64,000 nt of DNA from Thiolapillus brandeum (GCF_000828615.1 NZ_AP012273.1:496001-560000), one strand, 5' to 3'. Numbered from the stretch's first letter, positions 41,919 to 51,308 are shown. Numbers and translations are program-made. The notes: generated by a model from the sequence alone, not told the origin.

Positions 41919-42686
41919 TCAGCGGATGCGGACAGGTCTCCAGCTTCGGTCGAAGTGATCAAAATCATGATTGCGCCAACCTGGAGGGGCGACATTCCTG
42001 GGCTTCAGGCTGGCGACATAGGAGAGAACGGCCACTTGCTCCGGGGGAGTGAAATTCTTGATCTGCTTGATCATCTTTTCATCGCCGTTGCGACGGCGGC
42101 CATTTCGAATCCAGTTGAACTGCCGGGACAGATAACTGTAGTGCTGACCCTGGATGCGGGGGACGTGATCTTCAGGGTCACCTTCGCCGTTCTTGCCGTG
42201 GCAGTCGGCGCACATCTTGTCATAGATGCGTTTGCCTTCTTCCAGGTGCATGGGAAAGCCTTGTTCATTATTGGGTGTCATGGGCTTGCTGGCCACGTAG
42301 GCGGCCACGTCGGCAATCTCCTGCGCACCTCCCAGGGAGCGGCGGGAAGCAAACGCGCGCATGATGGGATTGTCACGATTGCCGGCACGGAAATCTGCCA
42401 GCTGCTTGATGATTACGTTCTTGAGCTGCCCTGCGATCTGGGGATAGCCGCTACCGGCAACCCCCCATCCCTCGGGGCCATGACAGGTGATGCAACTGGC
42501 CTTGTACAGTTTTTTGCCGTTTTCCACATTCGGTTTAAGTTTTATCGCAGCCTCGAATTCATCAGGATCTGTATTCACGGCCAATGAGGGCGCTGAAAAA
42601 CTCATGATGAGTACCCCAGCAACAAAGGGTGAAATGGTTTTTCCCTTGAGGGGGGAAGCTAGGTGTTCGAGTATGCCTTTGCTCAT
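41919..42686 (-). CDS. Dihaem cytochrome c (c4-like)
   Basis: 255 residues with an N-terminal signal/anchor (ISPFVAGVLIMSFSAPSLA) and two class I domains, each with one CxxCH: CITCHGPEGWG (first) and CADCHGKNGEGD (second), both with the c4-type YPQIAGQ / PRIQGQ turns and Met ligands (RDNPIMRAF; KMIKQI). It would shuttle electrons in the periplasm. Convergent with the ankyrin gene and divergent from the heptahaem lipoprotein across a 623-base gap. Confidence 0.92.
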   Translation of the reverse strand: MSKGILEHLASPLKGKTISPFVAGVLIMSFSAPSLAVNTDPDEFEAAIKLKPNVENGKKLYKASCITCHGPEGWGVAGSGYPQIAGQLKNVIIKQLADFRAGNRDNPIMRAFASRRSLGGAQEIADVAAYVASKPMTPNNEQGFPMHLEEGKRIYDKMCADCHGKNGEGDPEDHVPRIQGQHYSYLSRQFNWIRNGRRRNGDEKMIKQIKNFTPPEQVAVLSYVASLKPRNVAPPGWRNHDFDHFDRSWRPVRIR

Positions 42687-43309
42687 GGCTTGTATCCTGT
42701 TGGTTCCGGTTTATTGTTTTGTTCAGAGGAGCATTCAGACTGCCTCCATGGGTATGCAATAGTGCCTCAATACCCCATTTGAAAATTATGGCATGTTGTT
42801 GGAATTGTCATTGATGCAGGTCATGTGATTTCATTTTCAGTGCCTGGTTGGTCTGTTGTAGGTGGGTAGTGGTGGTTTTTGAGTATTCACCCATGCCAAT
42901 CGGATGGTGTCGCAATCTTCCTGTTATGGGTTACCCATGGCTTAAATCAATCCTGCTTAATACCCATATAATTAAATATTAATATTCTAACGTGTTGTTT
43001 GGTAAGAAAAAACCCGTTGATCCTCAAAAGTGGTGGTGGTATTCTGCTATCGTTGCCTTCATAAATAGAGTTACAGATGTGCCAAAGGAGGCGAATTTGG
43101 AGGGGGGTGTTGCCAGCGGACGGCGACATCAAAATTCGATGATAAACGAGGATCTTTGAGCAACCTAGATATCGATCATCCTGTGCGTGAAACATGCATC
43201 TGGTCGGCAACAATTGAAGTGTGCCTGAATCCGTCAGGGAATTGTTGGTCTCATCCAGGAGCGTCTTCGGTGGTCAAGTCTCAAAGTATCCCGATAACAG
43301 GGGGTTACT
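42687..43309. other. 623-base divergent intergenic region of two cytochrome genes
   Basis: No convincing gene on either strand. The middle (about 42940-43000) is strongly AT-rich and could hold promoters for both directions. A possible 20-codon leader frame starts at TTG 43097, five bases after AAAGGAGG (43084-43091), and ends at 43159; it is weak evidence. A short hairpin (cctga/tcagg) occurs near 43226-43240. No tRNA-like fold was noticed. Confidence 0.4.
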
Positions 43310-45781
43310 ATGAAGAAAGCCTTATCCGCAGCTATTGTTGCTGCATTGGCAGTTGGCGCCTGCACCACTCAGGAAGAAGTTTCTGAGAAAGCGCCTGCCA
43401 AAGCTGCTGAATCACACGCCCAAGCCGCACCCGTGGGTCCCAAGATGTATGGCGGACCGGAAGTCGCGGCAGATACCAGCAAACCCAAGAACGATTACAA
43501 CATCACTATCAACTATGAGTTGGGCATGCATTGCACCGGCTTTGATTTCACCTATTGTTGTGTGTTGCCGCCGTATAACTCGGTGCAATCCCAAATCATC
43601 AAGACGGCCACCGGCAAAAAGAAGTATCCGGAGCTTTTGGAAGCCGACGAAGAAGATCCCACCGTGGTTGTGGATGGCAAGAAGCGCTTCAAGCTCGCTT
43701 ACGGCTTTGTTGACAATACCTATTCTGAGGGAAACAAGCTCAAGTACTGGGATGTCCCTTACGATGTGAATGGCAATGGCAAGTATGATAAGGATGAAAG
43801 TGTAGCCAATGCCTATTTCACCCATCTTTACGTCTACAAGGATCTGAAGGGAACCAACCCGAAAGGTACCAGTGCCGATAAGGAAAAACTCTTTGTCGGT
43901 ATGCAGGTTCCGGTGCCCAGAGACAATGGTCCTGCCGGTGCCGCGGCGCCCAGCCCCATCAGTGGCGGACATCTGCACTATACCGGTGAAAAGGGTACCG
44001 TCGTGTATACCAAGTCACCAGTACTGGACAATGTGCCCATTGTGTTGACCAACCCGGGTATCTGGGATGCTCTGGGTCTGCCGCTCACACCTTTCAATGA
44101 CCGGACTGCTGCCAAGGATCTGCTGACCCTAGTGGAAAGCGACATTCAGCCTTTCCAGGAAAACTGGGTGAGCCTGATGGATGCTGATTCCGGTAAACCG
44201 GTATTGGACAGCCACAGCGGCAAGCCCATTACTTTCGTGGGCACCAATCCGATTGATATTCCCAACTGCTCCAACTGCCATGCCAATGAAACAGCCAACG
44301 GCAAGAAGTACAACCTGTACAAGCAGGAGCGAGCCTTCTGGAAAGGTTTGGGGGCCTCCGACTGGATTGCGGATCTGAAAGCCACTTCCGTTTCCATCCT
44401 GGAAATGCATGACGATCACAATGGCACGGAATTCATGAAGAACTATGATCCGAACAGCCGTTCCACCATGAACCGTCTGGGCCGTGACCCTGTTCTGTGT
44501 CAGAAATGTCATGCGGACAACGTGATCGGCGTATTGGCTTCTGCCAAGCACAAGAACAAGGAAGGCAAGGAAGTGCTGGTGCCAGCGCTGACGCAGGCGA
44601 TCCATACTGTGCACCAGACCAAGAAGCCCTTGGCTGATTCTCAGGGGCGTTCTGGTGCCTGCCAGGGTTGTCACCCTGCCCACCGTTATGATGGTGGCAT
44701 GGAAGGTTATCCCATCACGCCTGATGGCAAGAACGCCTATGCGGATGCGGACAACCGTGATGCTTCCGGTGGTTGCTACGTAGGCCGTGACGTGCATTCC
44801 AATCCTGACAAGGACAAGGATGGTGTGGAGTCTGATGAACATCTGAACGCTATCGGCCAGTGGCTGCAGGTCAATGTTTCCCAGATCGGTAACGGTAAGG
44901 GCGGCAAGGGTTTGTGGTGCACCAACTGCCACAACCAGTTGTCCCGTGAGCTGTATCAGCGCGATAACCTGAAAAATGCGTTCGCCCAAACCGGAGATAC
45001 CATCCGCAACAAATCCCTGGATGAGATTGCCAAGGCGATCGGTGTGAGCAAGCAGGAGCTCATCGACACGTACATGGATCCCAAGGTGGTTCTCGATGGC
45101 AAGGGGCACGATACTCCGGGTAAGTCCGGTATTCTGCTGACCTGGGCCAAGAAGCGCACCGTGCCCGATATCGCGGTTATTGCGTTGAAAGGTAAAGGCC
45201 CCATGGTCAGCAAGGACGTGGATGGTGATATCAATGTGGTGCCACTGTCTGCCAACCCGGCAGTGGACATTGCCAGCTTGAAACTGCCTGCTGGTGCGAC
45301 GGGTGCAGCTGCCGTGCCTTACGAGGCGGCTACCCACGGTCGGGACTACTGGCTGTCACCGGGTGCGCCACACTGTGCGGACTGCCACGAGGCACCTTTC
45401 GTGGAAGGTCAGGGCGGCGTTGCTTTCCCCATCAACCAGCCCGGAAAGTACAGCCTGATGCGTTATAGCAAGGGCCACGCGGGCCTGGCCTGTCAGGCTT
45501 GTCACCAGTCCATTCACGGTTTGTATCCGGTCAAGAATACCGCCGATACCACTACTTACAAGCAGGCACCGCAGTACAATCCTGACGGTTCCCACGGTCC
45601 TTTCCGTTGTGCAGCTTGTCATGAAGTGAACGAAAACGGTGTGCCTTTCCTGGCCAAAAATGACGATGACTACAAGTGGAAAGGGCGTTATATCTCGGAG
45701 GATTACGATGCCGCAGTATCCTGGATGCATGCAACTGCACCGGATCTGGGTGGCAAGATTCCCGACGAGGATGACGACTGA
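43310..45781 (+). CDS. Seven-haem c-type cytochrome lipoprotein with LGMHC motif
   Basis: 823 residues. Lipoprotein signal MKKALSAAIVAALAVGAC (Cys18). Seven CxxCH sites: residues 320-324, 397-401, 451-455, 537-541, 689-693, 728-732 and 767-771. The region before the haems (about 60-310) carries NYELGMHCTGFDF and YCCVLPPYNSVQSQII; the 'LGMHC...LPPYN' pattern recurs in other exported multihaem or metal-related proteins I recall, but it has no named function. The protein is probably on the outer membrane or facing the periplasm, passing electrons between partners. It is followed by a foldase and a thioredoxin, and Ccm genes lie downstream. Terminator pair at 45793-45852. Confidence 0.88.
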   Translation: MKKALSAAIVAALAVGACTTQEEVSEKAPAKAAESHAQAAPVGPKMYGGPEVAADTSKPKNDYNITINYELGMHCTGFDFTYCCVLPPYNSVQSQIIKTATGKKKYPELLEADEEDPTVVVDGKKRFKLAYGFVDNTYSEGNKLKYWDVPYDVNGNGKYDKDESVANAYFTHLYVYKDLKGTNPKGTSADKEKLFVGMQVPVPRDNGPAGAAAPSPISGGHLHYTGEKGTVVYTKSPVLDNVPIVLTNPGIWDALGLPLTPFNDRTAAKDLLTLVESDIQPFQENWVSLMDADSGKPVLDSHSGKPITFVGTNPIDIPNCSNCHANETANGKKYNLYKQERAFWKGLGASDWIADLKATSVSILEMHDDHNGTEFMKNYDPNSRSTMNRLGRDPVLCQKCHADNVIGVLASAKHKNKEGKEVLVPALTQAIHTVHQTKKPLADSQGRSGACQGCHPAHRYDGGMEGYPITPDGKNAYADADNRDASGGCYVGRDVHSNPDKDKDGVESDEHLNAIGQWLQVNVSQIGNGKGGKGLWCTNCHNQLSRELYQRDNLKNAFAQTGDTIRNKSLDEIAKAIGVSKQELIDTYMDPKVVLDGKGHDTPGKSGILLTWAKKRTVPDIAVIALKGKGPMVSKDVDGDINVVPLSANPAVDIASLKLPAGATGAAAVPYEAATHGRDYWLSPGAPHCADCHEAPFVEGQGGVAFPINQPGKYSLMRYSKGHAGLACQACHQSIHGLYPVKNTADTTTYKQAPQYNPDGSHGPFRCAACHEVNENGVPFLAKNDDDYKWKGRYISEDYDAAVSWMHATAPDLGGKIPDEDDD

Positions 45782-45792
45782 TCCAGCCAGCA

Positions 45793-45852
45793 GGAACCGG
45801 CTCCTTTGAGCCGGTTCCCAACAGAAAACAGGGAGCCTGGCTCCCTGTTTTT
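45793..45852 (+). terminator. Tandem hairpins after the heptahaem gene
   Basis: First stem 45793-45803 with 45808-45818 (11 bp); second stem 45825-45835 with 45841-45851 followed by T. The second is a standard Rho-independent terminator. They separate the heptahaem gene from the foldase gene. Confidence 0.88.
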
Positions 45853-45909
45853 GTTCCTGCCTATGCAGATAGTCTGCTGGGCAAGCAAGATATTGATGGT
45901 GCAGATTTT

Positions 45910-47196
45910 ATGAAGTGTTTTAACCGTACATGCTTTTTCGCTCTATTCCTGATCTCTGTTTTACCCGGCCTCGCAGCCGCCAAGGCTTCAGAGGTACTGG
46001 TTACCGTGGGGCCTGCCAGTGTCACAGCGGTGGATCTTGAAACTGCGGTGCGTTCATCGCCTTTTGCCACCCAGTTCAATACCATGGATGCGCCGGAACA
46101 GGCGGCGTTGCGCGGGAGTTTGCTCAAGCGCCTGGTGGCACTGCGACTGTTGCGCCTGGAAGCGGTAGCACGGGGCCTGGACAAGCGGCCGGAGTTTGAG
46201 CAGGAAATAGAAGATTACCGTACTTCCCGCCTGTATCGCTATTACATACAGCAGTTGCGTGAGCAGCTGGTTATTCCCGAGGACAAACTGCAGGAGTTGA
46301 AGGAGACTTATGCCGGCCAGGCCGATGCCCTCGCGGCGGCCAAGGCTTCCATGCTGTCCGAGGATTTCCGGCAACTGCGTGTGCTGACCCTGCAGATGCT
46401 CAGGGAGAAGCAGCATGTGGTGTTCCATACGGACCGCATCGTCGATGGGATAACGCAGGAAACCCTGCTCATGCAGGGAGACAAGGTCAGCCTGAGTTAC
46501 GGGGACATTGTGCACGAGGGTGAATTTCCGAAAATGCCTGAAAAGGAGTGGATAGAAGAGCAGTTGTATCAGCGTACCGAACTGTTGCTTTTTGCCCAGG
46601 CGGCAGCAGATGAGGGTGTTGATATAAGTGCCGAGGTCAAGGCGTATAAGGATGAACTGCTACCCGCCATGATGATGGAGGAACTGGAAAAGGAATGGAT
46701 TCCCAATGAGGCAGCACTCAAGAGTTACTTCGACGCCAACCCGGATTTGGCGCAGATACCCGAGCGTTGGCATGTCGGTCAACTGGTGGTGTCATCCTAT
46801 GCCCAGGCGGCTGCCATGAAGAAGCGCATGGAAGAGGGCGAAAGCCTGTTCGCCCTGGCCGGCCGCTACAGCATCGATCCCTGGGGGCGGGCTCATAACG
46901 GTGATATGGGCTGGTTCAAGGAAGGGGAAGGCGTGCCGGTCATCGAGGAGCGTCTCAAGTCCCTGGCTGATGGGGAAATAAGCGACATTATCAAGACCGG
47001 GAAAGGTTATCACCTGGTAACCGTGCTGGAGCGTCGCCCGGGGAAGGTTCGTAAATTTGCCGCCATGAAGGACAAGGTTCGCCAGAATCTCATGGATAAA
47101 GAGCTGGCCATCTACCTGGACAGCCTGCAGAAAAAATATCCCGTGGACTGGAAGGTTCTTGCCAACGGTTCCAAACCTGGAAAAGCCGATGGCTAG
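45910..47196 (+). CDS. Large parvulin-type peptidyl-prolyl isomerase, exported
   Basis: 428 residues. Signal peptide to about residue 25, a long N-terminal helical SurA-like region (LLKRLVALRLLRLEAVARG...), then a rotamase domain near residues 290-385 (WHVGQLVVSSYAQAAAMKKRMEEGESLFALAGRYSIDPWGRAHNGDMGWFKEGEGVPVIEERLKSLADGEISDIIKTGKGYHLVTVLE). NGDMGWF is the parvulin GG-like turn. The sequence differs from the 303-residue parvulin at 18258. It may fold the neighbouring multihaem protein. ATG 45910; ribosome site is weak. Overlaps the next gene by eight bases. Confidence 0.85.
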   Translation: MKCFNRTCFFALFLISVLPGLAAAKASEVLVTVGPASVTAVDLETAVRSSPFATQFNTMDAPEQAALRGSLLKRLVALRLLRLEAVARGLDKRPEFEQEIEDYRTSRLYRYYIQQLREQLVIPEDKLQELKETYAGQADALAAAKASMLSEDFRQLRVLTLQMLREKQHVVFHTDRIVDGITQETLLMQGDKVSLSYGDIVHEGEFPKMPEKEWIEEQLYQRTELLLFAQAAADEGVDISAEVKAYKDELLPAMMMEELEKEWIPNEAALKSYFDANPDLAQIPERWHVGQLVVSSYAQAAAMKKRMEEGESLFALAGRYSIDPWGRAHNGDMGWFKEGEGVPVIEERLKSLADGEISDIIKTGKGYHLVTVLERRPGKVRKFAAMKDKVRQNLMDKELAIYLDSLQKKYPVDWKVLANGSKPGKADG

Positions 47197-47782
47197 ATTG
47201 GCGGCACTTCTATTGTTGCCGGTTGCGCTGTTGGCAACCCTGGCGGCTTGTGACGGAAAGCAGGAGGCCTCTGCGGCGGTTTCTCCTGCCAAGGCGGCGG
47301 ATGACAAGGGGCAGGCCCCGAAAACAGCGACCAAGACCCTGCCGGAGAAGACCAACAACGCCTGGGAGATGAACCCTTTTTTCCTCAAGGATCTCGATGG
47401 TGTGAAGCACAGCCTGGAAGACTGGAAAGGCAAGGTCATCATGATGAATTTCTGGGCCAGCTGGTGCAGTCCCTGCCAGTACGAGATTCCTGAATTCGTT
47501 CATTATCAGGAGCAATACGGAAACAGGAACCTGCAGATTATCGGCATTGGTGTCGATGAAAAACGCAAGCTGGCCAATGTGGCCAGAAGTCTGGGTATCA
47601 ACTACCCGGTGCTGGTTCTGGAGCCATCCTCTTCCGGTCACCTGATGAACAAGTGGGGGAACAGTTCCGGCATCATTCCCTACACCGTGGTGATCGCCAG
47701 CGATGGCCGCATCAAGTATATTCATCGGGGACAGATGGATGAAGAGGCGTTCAATACCTATGTGAAACCCTTGCTGGATTGA
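47189..47782 (+). CDS. TlpA-like thioredoxin lipoprotein
   Basis: 197 residues. Lipobox LAACDG (Cys21), then a linker rich in Ala/Lys and a TlpA/ResA fold with MMNFWASWCSPCQYEIPEF (CSPC at 93-96), a cis-Pro region GIIPYTVVIASDGRI and no second cysteine pair. It probably reduces cysteines before haem attachment or another periplasmic disulphide. ATG 47189 overlaps the upstream stop by eight bases; a 207-residue reading from 47159 is not likely. Distinct from CcmG at 56243. Confidence 0.9.
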   Translation: MARLAALLLLPVALLATLAACDGKQEASAAVSPAKAADDKGQAPKTATKTLPEKTNNAWEMNPFFLKDLDGVKHSLEDWKGKVIMMNFWASWCSPCQYEIPEFVHYQEQYGNRNLQIIGIGVDEKRKLANVARSLGINYPVLVLEPSSSGHLMNKWGNSSGIIPYTVVIASDGRIKYIHRGQMDEEAFNTYVKPLLD

Positions 47783-47798
47783 TGTATCCTTTGCGCCC

Positions 47799-48101
47799 AT
47801 GAACAACCGCTTGCCGCAATTGCTTCACAGGCGCTGGCTGATTACCGGCTGGGCTGCCATTTTCCTGGCGGTGCAGCTGTTCGCGGTCGTTCATCATCAT
47901 CCCGTCTCCGCCACTCAGGACAAAACCTGTCAGTTGTGCCTGCTGCAGGGCGAAGGCTCGGCAGGTCTTGCGCCGGTTTCCCCTGGTATTCCTCCCGCGC
48001 GTTTTCTCCTGCTCCCGGAGCCTGCCGTCCACGTTGTAACCTATGTGTCCCGGCAGTTGCCCACTGCCGTTGCACGCGCCCCGCCACCAATTATTTCCTG
48101 A
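47799..48101 (+). CDS. Small His/Cys membrane protein (DUF2946-like)
   Basis: 100 residues. One N-terminal helix (WLITGWAAIFLAVQLFAV), followed by HHHPVSATQDKTCQLCLLQGEGSAG: three His then a CxxC pair, as in DUF2946 proteins often near metal uptake or resistance genes. The C-terminal part is Pro/Ala-rich. Start ATG 47799 is 16 bases after the TlpA stop, so it may be in the same operon; its downstream context is a zinc uptake set. Function is unknown; metal binding is inferred from the ligands. Confidence 0.65.
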   Translation: MNNRLPQLLHRRWLITGWAAIFLAVQLFAVVHHHPVSATQDKTCQLCLLQGEGSAGLAPVSPGIPPARFLLLPEPAVHVVTYVSRQLPTAVARAPPPIIS

Positions 48102-48241
48102 GAATCCTTGCCCCGCTTCCGGGGTATGCAACAGAGCCCGCCACCGGTTTTCCCATGCCGAAATCCAGGGTGGCGGGAATGTATGACGTGTTTGTTCCGC
48201 CTCGTGTGGTACAGAACATTTGATCATGACAGGAAATAAAG

Positions 48242-49555
48242 ATGAAACACAGACTATTGCTTGGCGCGATGGCCGCTTGCTTGTCGACGCCACTCCATGC
48301 GGATGCCCAACAGGATATCCGGCAACTCAAAGAACAGCTGCAAGCGATTCAGAAGAATTATCAGCAACAAATCGAGGTATTGCAGAACCGCATTGCCGCG
48401 CTTGAAGAGCAGAAACCTGAACCTGCGCCAGCGAAACCTGTGATGGAGCAGGCTCGTGCCAATGCCTTCAATCCTGCAATCGCCCTTACCCTCAACGCCC
48501 GTTACCAGACATTCAATAAGGATAGAGGTGATGCCATCCCAGGTTTCAGCATGGGTGAAGAAGCGGGCTGGGGTGATCAGGGTTTCTCCCTGGGTGAGTC
48601 GGAACTCAATTTTCAGACCAGTATCGATGATCTGTTCTACGGCAGTCTGACCATGTCCCTGGCGGATGAAGGCGGCGAAACCTCGGTGGAACTGGAGGAA
48701 GCCTGGATTCAGACCCTGGCCTTGCCATCAGAACTGACCCTGAAAGCCGGACGCTTTTTCTCGGGTATCGCGTACATGAATGAACGGCATAGCCATACCG
48801 ACGACTTTGCCGACAGGCCGTTACCCTACCGGGCCATGTTGAACAATGCTTACCTTGATGATGGGATTCAGCTCAGGTGGCTGGCCCCCACAGACACCTT
48901 TATAGAAATTGGCGGAGAATTGCTGCGAGGTGACCATTACCCTGCCGGTGGCGCTGCGCACAATGGACAAGGCAGCTGGAGTCTGTTTGCTCATGCCGGA
49001 GGAGACGTGGGTGTGAGCAACAGCTGGCTGGCGGGGTTGTCCTATTTGTCGGCAGAAACCCGCGAGCGTGAATCCGGCGACGAGGACAATCCTGATCTAT
49101 TCACCGGTGAAAGTAACATGGTGGTTGCGGATCTGGTATGGAAGTGGGCGCCTCAAGGTAATCCTTACCGACACAACGCCGTTCTTCAGGGCGGACTGTT
49201 CTGGCGTGATGAATCCGGGGATTTTGCACCCTCGGGGAGCGACTGGTTGAGCTACGATGGCTATCAGTTTGGCTGGTATGCACAGGTTGCATACAAGTTC
49301 ATGCCTGGCTGGCGGGTTGGGATGCGTGCATCCGGGCTGGATGCCGATGATCCGGGACCAGCTTTTGCCGGCAGCAGCCTGGATACACAGGGACACAATC
49401 CCTGGGAGACCTCTTTCATGGTGGATTGGAGTCATAGTGAATTCAGCCGCCTGCGGTTGCAGTACACCCATGATGAATCCCAATCTCTTAGCGATGATCG
49501 CTTTATTCTCCAATACATTGTCAGCCTGGGCGCTCATGGCGCACACCAGTTCTGA
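48242..49555 (+). CDS. Outer-membrane beta-barrel (porin-like) protein of the metal cluster
   Basis: 437 residues. Signal peptide MKHRLLLGAMAACLSTPLHA, a coiled coil (DIRQLKEQLQAIQKNYQQQIEVLQNRIAALEEQ, residues 25-57), then a barrel with alternating hydrophobic strands, ending in VSLGAHGAHQF (terminal Phe). Members of this kind are often next to zinc-type ABC genes and may let metal through the outer membrane. Start ATG 48242 follows GGAAATAAAG. It is 11 bases upstream of the metal-binding protein gene. Confidence 0.8.
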   Translation: MKHRLLLGAMAACLSTPLHADAQQDIRQLKEQLQAIQKNYQQQIEVLQNRIAALEEQKPEPAPAKPVMEQARANAFNPAIALTLNARYQTFNKDRGDAIPGFSMGEEAGWGDQGFSLGESELNFQTSIDDLFYGSLTMSLADEGGETSVELEEAWIQTLALPSELTLKAGRFFSGIAYMNERHSHTDDFADRPLPYRAMLNNAYLDDGIQLRWLAPTDTFIEIGGELLRGDHYPAGGAAHNGQGSWSLFAHAGGDVGVSNSWLAGLSYLSAETRERESGDEDNPDLFTGESNMVVADLVWKWAPQGNPYRHNAVLQGGLFWRDESGDFAPSGSDWLSYDGYQFGWYAQVAYKFMPGWRVGMRASGLDADDPGPAFAGSSLDTQGHNPWETSFMVDWSHSEFSRLRLQYTHDESQSLSDDRFILQYIVSLGAHGAHQF

Positions 49556-49566
49556 GGAGGCATAAT

Positions 49567-50469
49567 ATGAAAAAAATATTGTTCCTGTTGATCCTGAACC
49601 TGGGTCTTTCATCCGTAGCCAGCGCCAAAATCAACCTGTTCGCCTGTGAGCCCGAGTGGGGCGCCCTGGCCGTTGAACTGGGTGGCGACAAACTGCACGT
49701 CACCACGGCCACCACGGCATTACAGGATCCACACCATGTGCAGGCCCGCCCCAGTCTGATTGCCCGATTGCGCCGTGCCGATATGCTGATTTGCACGGGT
49801 GCGGATCTGGAAGTTGGTTGGTTGCCGGTTTTGTTGCGTCGTGCCAGCAATGCCAGGGTTCAACCCGGCCAACCGGGATATGTCGAAGCAGCTTCAGCTG
49901 TGCCCTTGCTGGACAGACCTGCGCGTCTGGACCGGGCGCAGGGGGATGTGCATCCTCAAGGTAACCCGCATATCCAGACGGATCCCCACAATATACTCAA
50001 GGTGGCCAGGCTGGTGAGCCATCGCCTGAGCCAGGTGGATGCGGAAAACAGTGGCTATTACCAGCAACGCCTGGATGATTTTATCCAACGCTGGCGCCAG
50101 GCGCTGATACGTTGGGACGAGCGGGGCAAGGTATTGAAAGGCACGCCCGTGGTGGTGCAGCACAATGGCTGGACTTATCTGGTGCATTGGCTGGGCCTGC
50201 AGCAGGTTGCAACCCTGGAATCCAAGCCGGGGGTTCCGCCCAGCAGCGCGGATCTTGCCAAGGTCTTGAACACCCTCAAGATACAGCCTGCGAAGGCGGT
50301 TATCCGGGCAGCATACCAGGATGACCGCCCCAGCCAATGGTTGTCAGAGCGTGCCGGCATTCCCCGGTTGGTGTTGCCATTTACCGTGGGGGGCGATGAT
50401 CAGTCCGGCGATTTGTTCAAGCTCTATGATCGCACCCTGGATTTGTTGCTTTCCATGGTCAAGTCATGA
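49567..50469 (+). CDS. znuA: Metal ABC transporter substrate-binding protein (ZnuA/TroA-like)
   Basis: 300 residues, signal peptide MKKILFLLILNLGLSSVASA. Cluster A-I fold: FACEPEWGALAVELGGDKLHVTTATTALQDPHHVQARPSLI with the first His ligands, ADMLICTGADLEVGWLPVLL, and GDVHPQGNPHIQTDPHNI with the second His; a third ligand region is VVVQHNGWTYLVHWLGL. The long His-rich zinc loop of classical ZnuA is short here. Zinc or manganese could be the metal; zinc is the better guess. ATG follows GGAGG. Confidence 0.9.
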   Translation: MKKILFLLILNLGLSSVASAKINLFACEPEWGALAVELGGDKLHVTTATTALQDPHHVQARPSLIARLRRADMLICTGADLEVGWLPVLLRRASNARVQPGQPGYVEAASAVPLLDRPARLDRAQGDVHPQGNPHIQTDPHNILKVARLVSHRLSQVDAENSGYYQQRLDDFIQRWRQALIRWDERGKVLKGTPVVVQHNGWTYLVHWLGLQQVATLESKPGVPPSSADLAKVLNTLKIQPAKAVIRAAYQDDRPSQWLSERAGIPRLVLPFTVGGDDQSGDLFKLYDRTLDLLLSMVKS

Positions 50470-51236
50470 GTGAATTATTTGACTGGCGCATCGTCGGGCC
50501 GCCCTTGCTGGCCGGACTCCTGGTACTGTCCACTCATGTGCTGTTGGGGCGCGAGGTGCTGCGCCGCGGCATCATCTTCATCGATCTGGCGATTGCGCAG
50601 ATTGCCGTGTTGGGCGTCATTGTGGCGCAGCTTCTTGGCTGGCCGGAAGGCGGTTGGCAGACCCAGGCAGCGGCCCTTGCAGCCGCTTTGATGGGCGCTT
50701 TGCTGCTGCATGGTTTCGAGCGCTTCTGGCCGCGTCAGCAGGAAGCGCTCATCGGTATCAGCTTCGTGCTTGCGGCCAGTGGCGCCCTGTTGCTCAGTGC
50801 CGGCAGTCCCCATGGGGCGGAACATCTGCAGGAACTGCTGAGCGGCCAGTTGTTGTGGGTTGGTTGGCGGCAGTTGCAATGGATCGCGGGTCTGTATGTC
50901 CTGATTCTTCTGGCGTGGAATCTTCTGGGGTATCAGGGGCGGCGGTTTTACCTGTTGTTTGCCCTGGCCGTTACCGCCTCGGTGCAGGTGGTGGGCGTGT
51001 ATCTGGTGTTTGCCAGCCTCATCATTCCGGCACTGGCCATCCGGCATCTGCCACGCAAACAGGGGTTGGTTGCAGGATATGTGATCGGCGGAATGGCTTA
51101 CGCTGGCGGGCTGTTGCTTTCCTCGTGGTATGACTGGCCGGCAGGGCCGGTGGTGGTGTGGCTGCTGGGTGTTGTGGCATTGTGTGCAGGATGGCTGGCA
51201 ACGGCAGTGGGAATGGCTGCGACCGGACGAGATTGA
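50466..51236 (+). CDS. znuB: Metal ABC transporter permease (ZnuB-like)
   Basis: 256 residues, about eight membrane helices. ABC-3 family pattern: LLGREVLRRGIIFIDLAIAQIAVLGVIVAQLLGW, QQEALIGISFVLAASGALLLSAGSPHGAEHLQELLSGQLLWVGW and VQVVGVYLVFASLIIPALAIRHL. It overlaps the binding-protein gene as ATGA. The expected ATPase gene is not found next to it; the next ATPase gene (51309) is CcmA by sequence and context. Confidence 0.9.
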   Translation: MSELFDWRIVGPPLLAGLLVLSTHVLLGREVLRRGIIFIDLAIAQIAVLGVIVAQLLGWPEGGWQTQAAALAAALMGALLLHGFERFWPRQQEALIGISFVLAASGALLLSAGSPHGAEHLQELLSGQLLWVGWRQLQWIAGLYVLILLAWNLLGYQGRRFYLLFALAVTASVQVVGVYLVFASLIIPALAIRHLPRKQGLVAGYVIGGMAYAGGLLLSSWYDWPAGPVVVWLLGVVALCAGWLATAVGMAATGRD

Positions 51237-51308
51237 GGGGCCACAAAACAAGCAATTTATGTGGATTCCTAGTAAACTTTCGGCCTTTGGTTTGTGGCCA
51301 GTTCCGAT

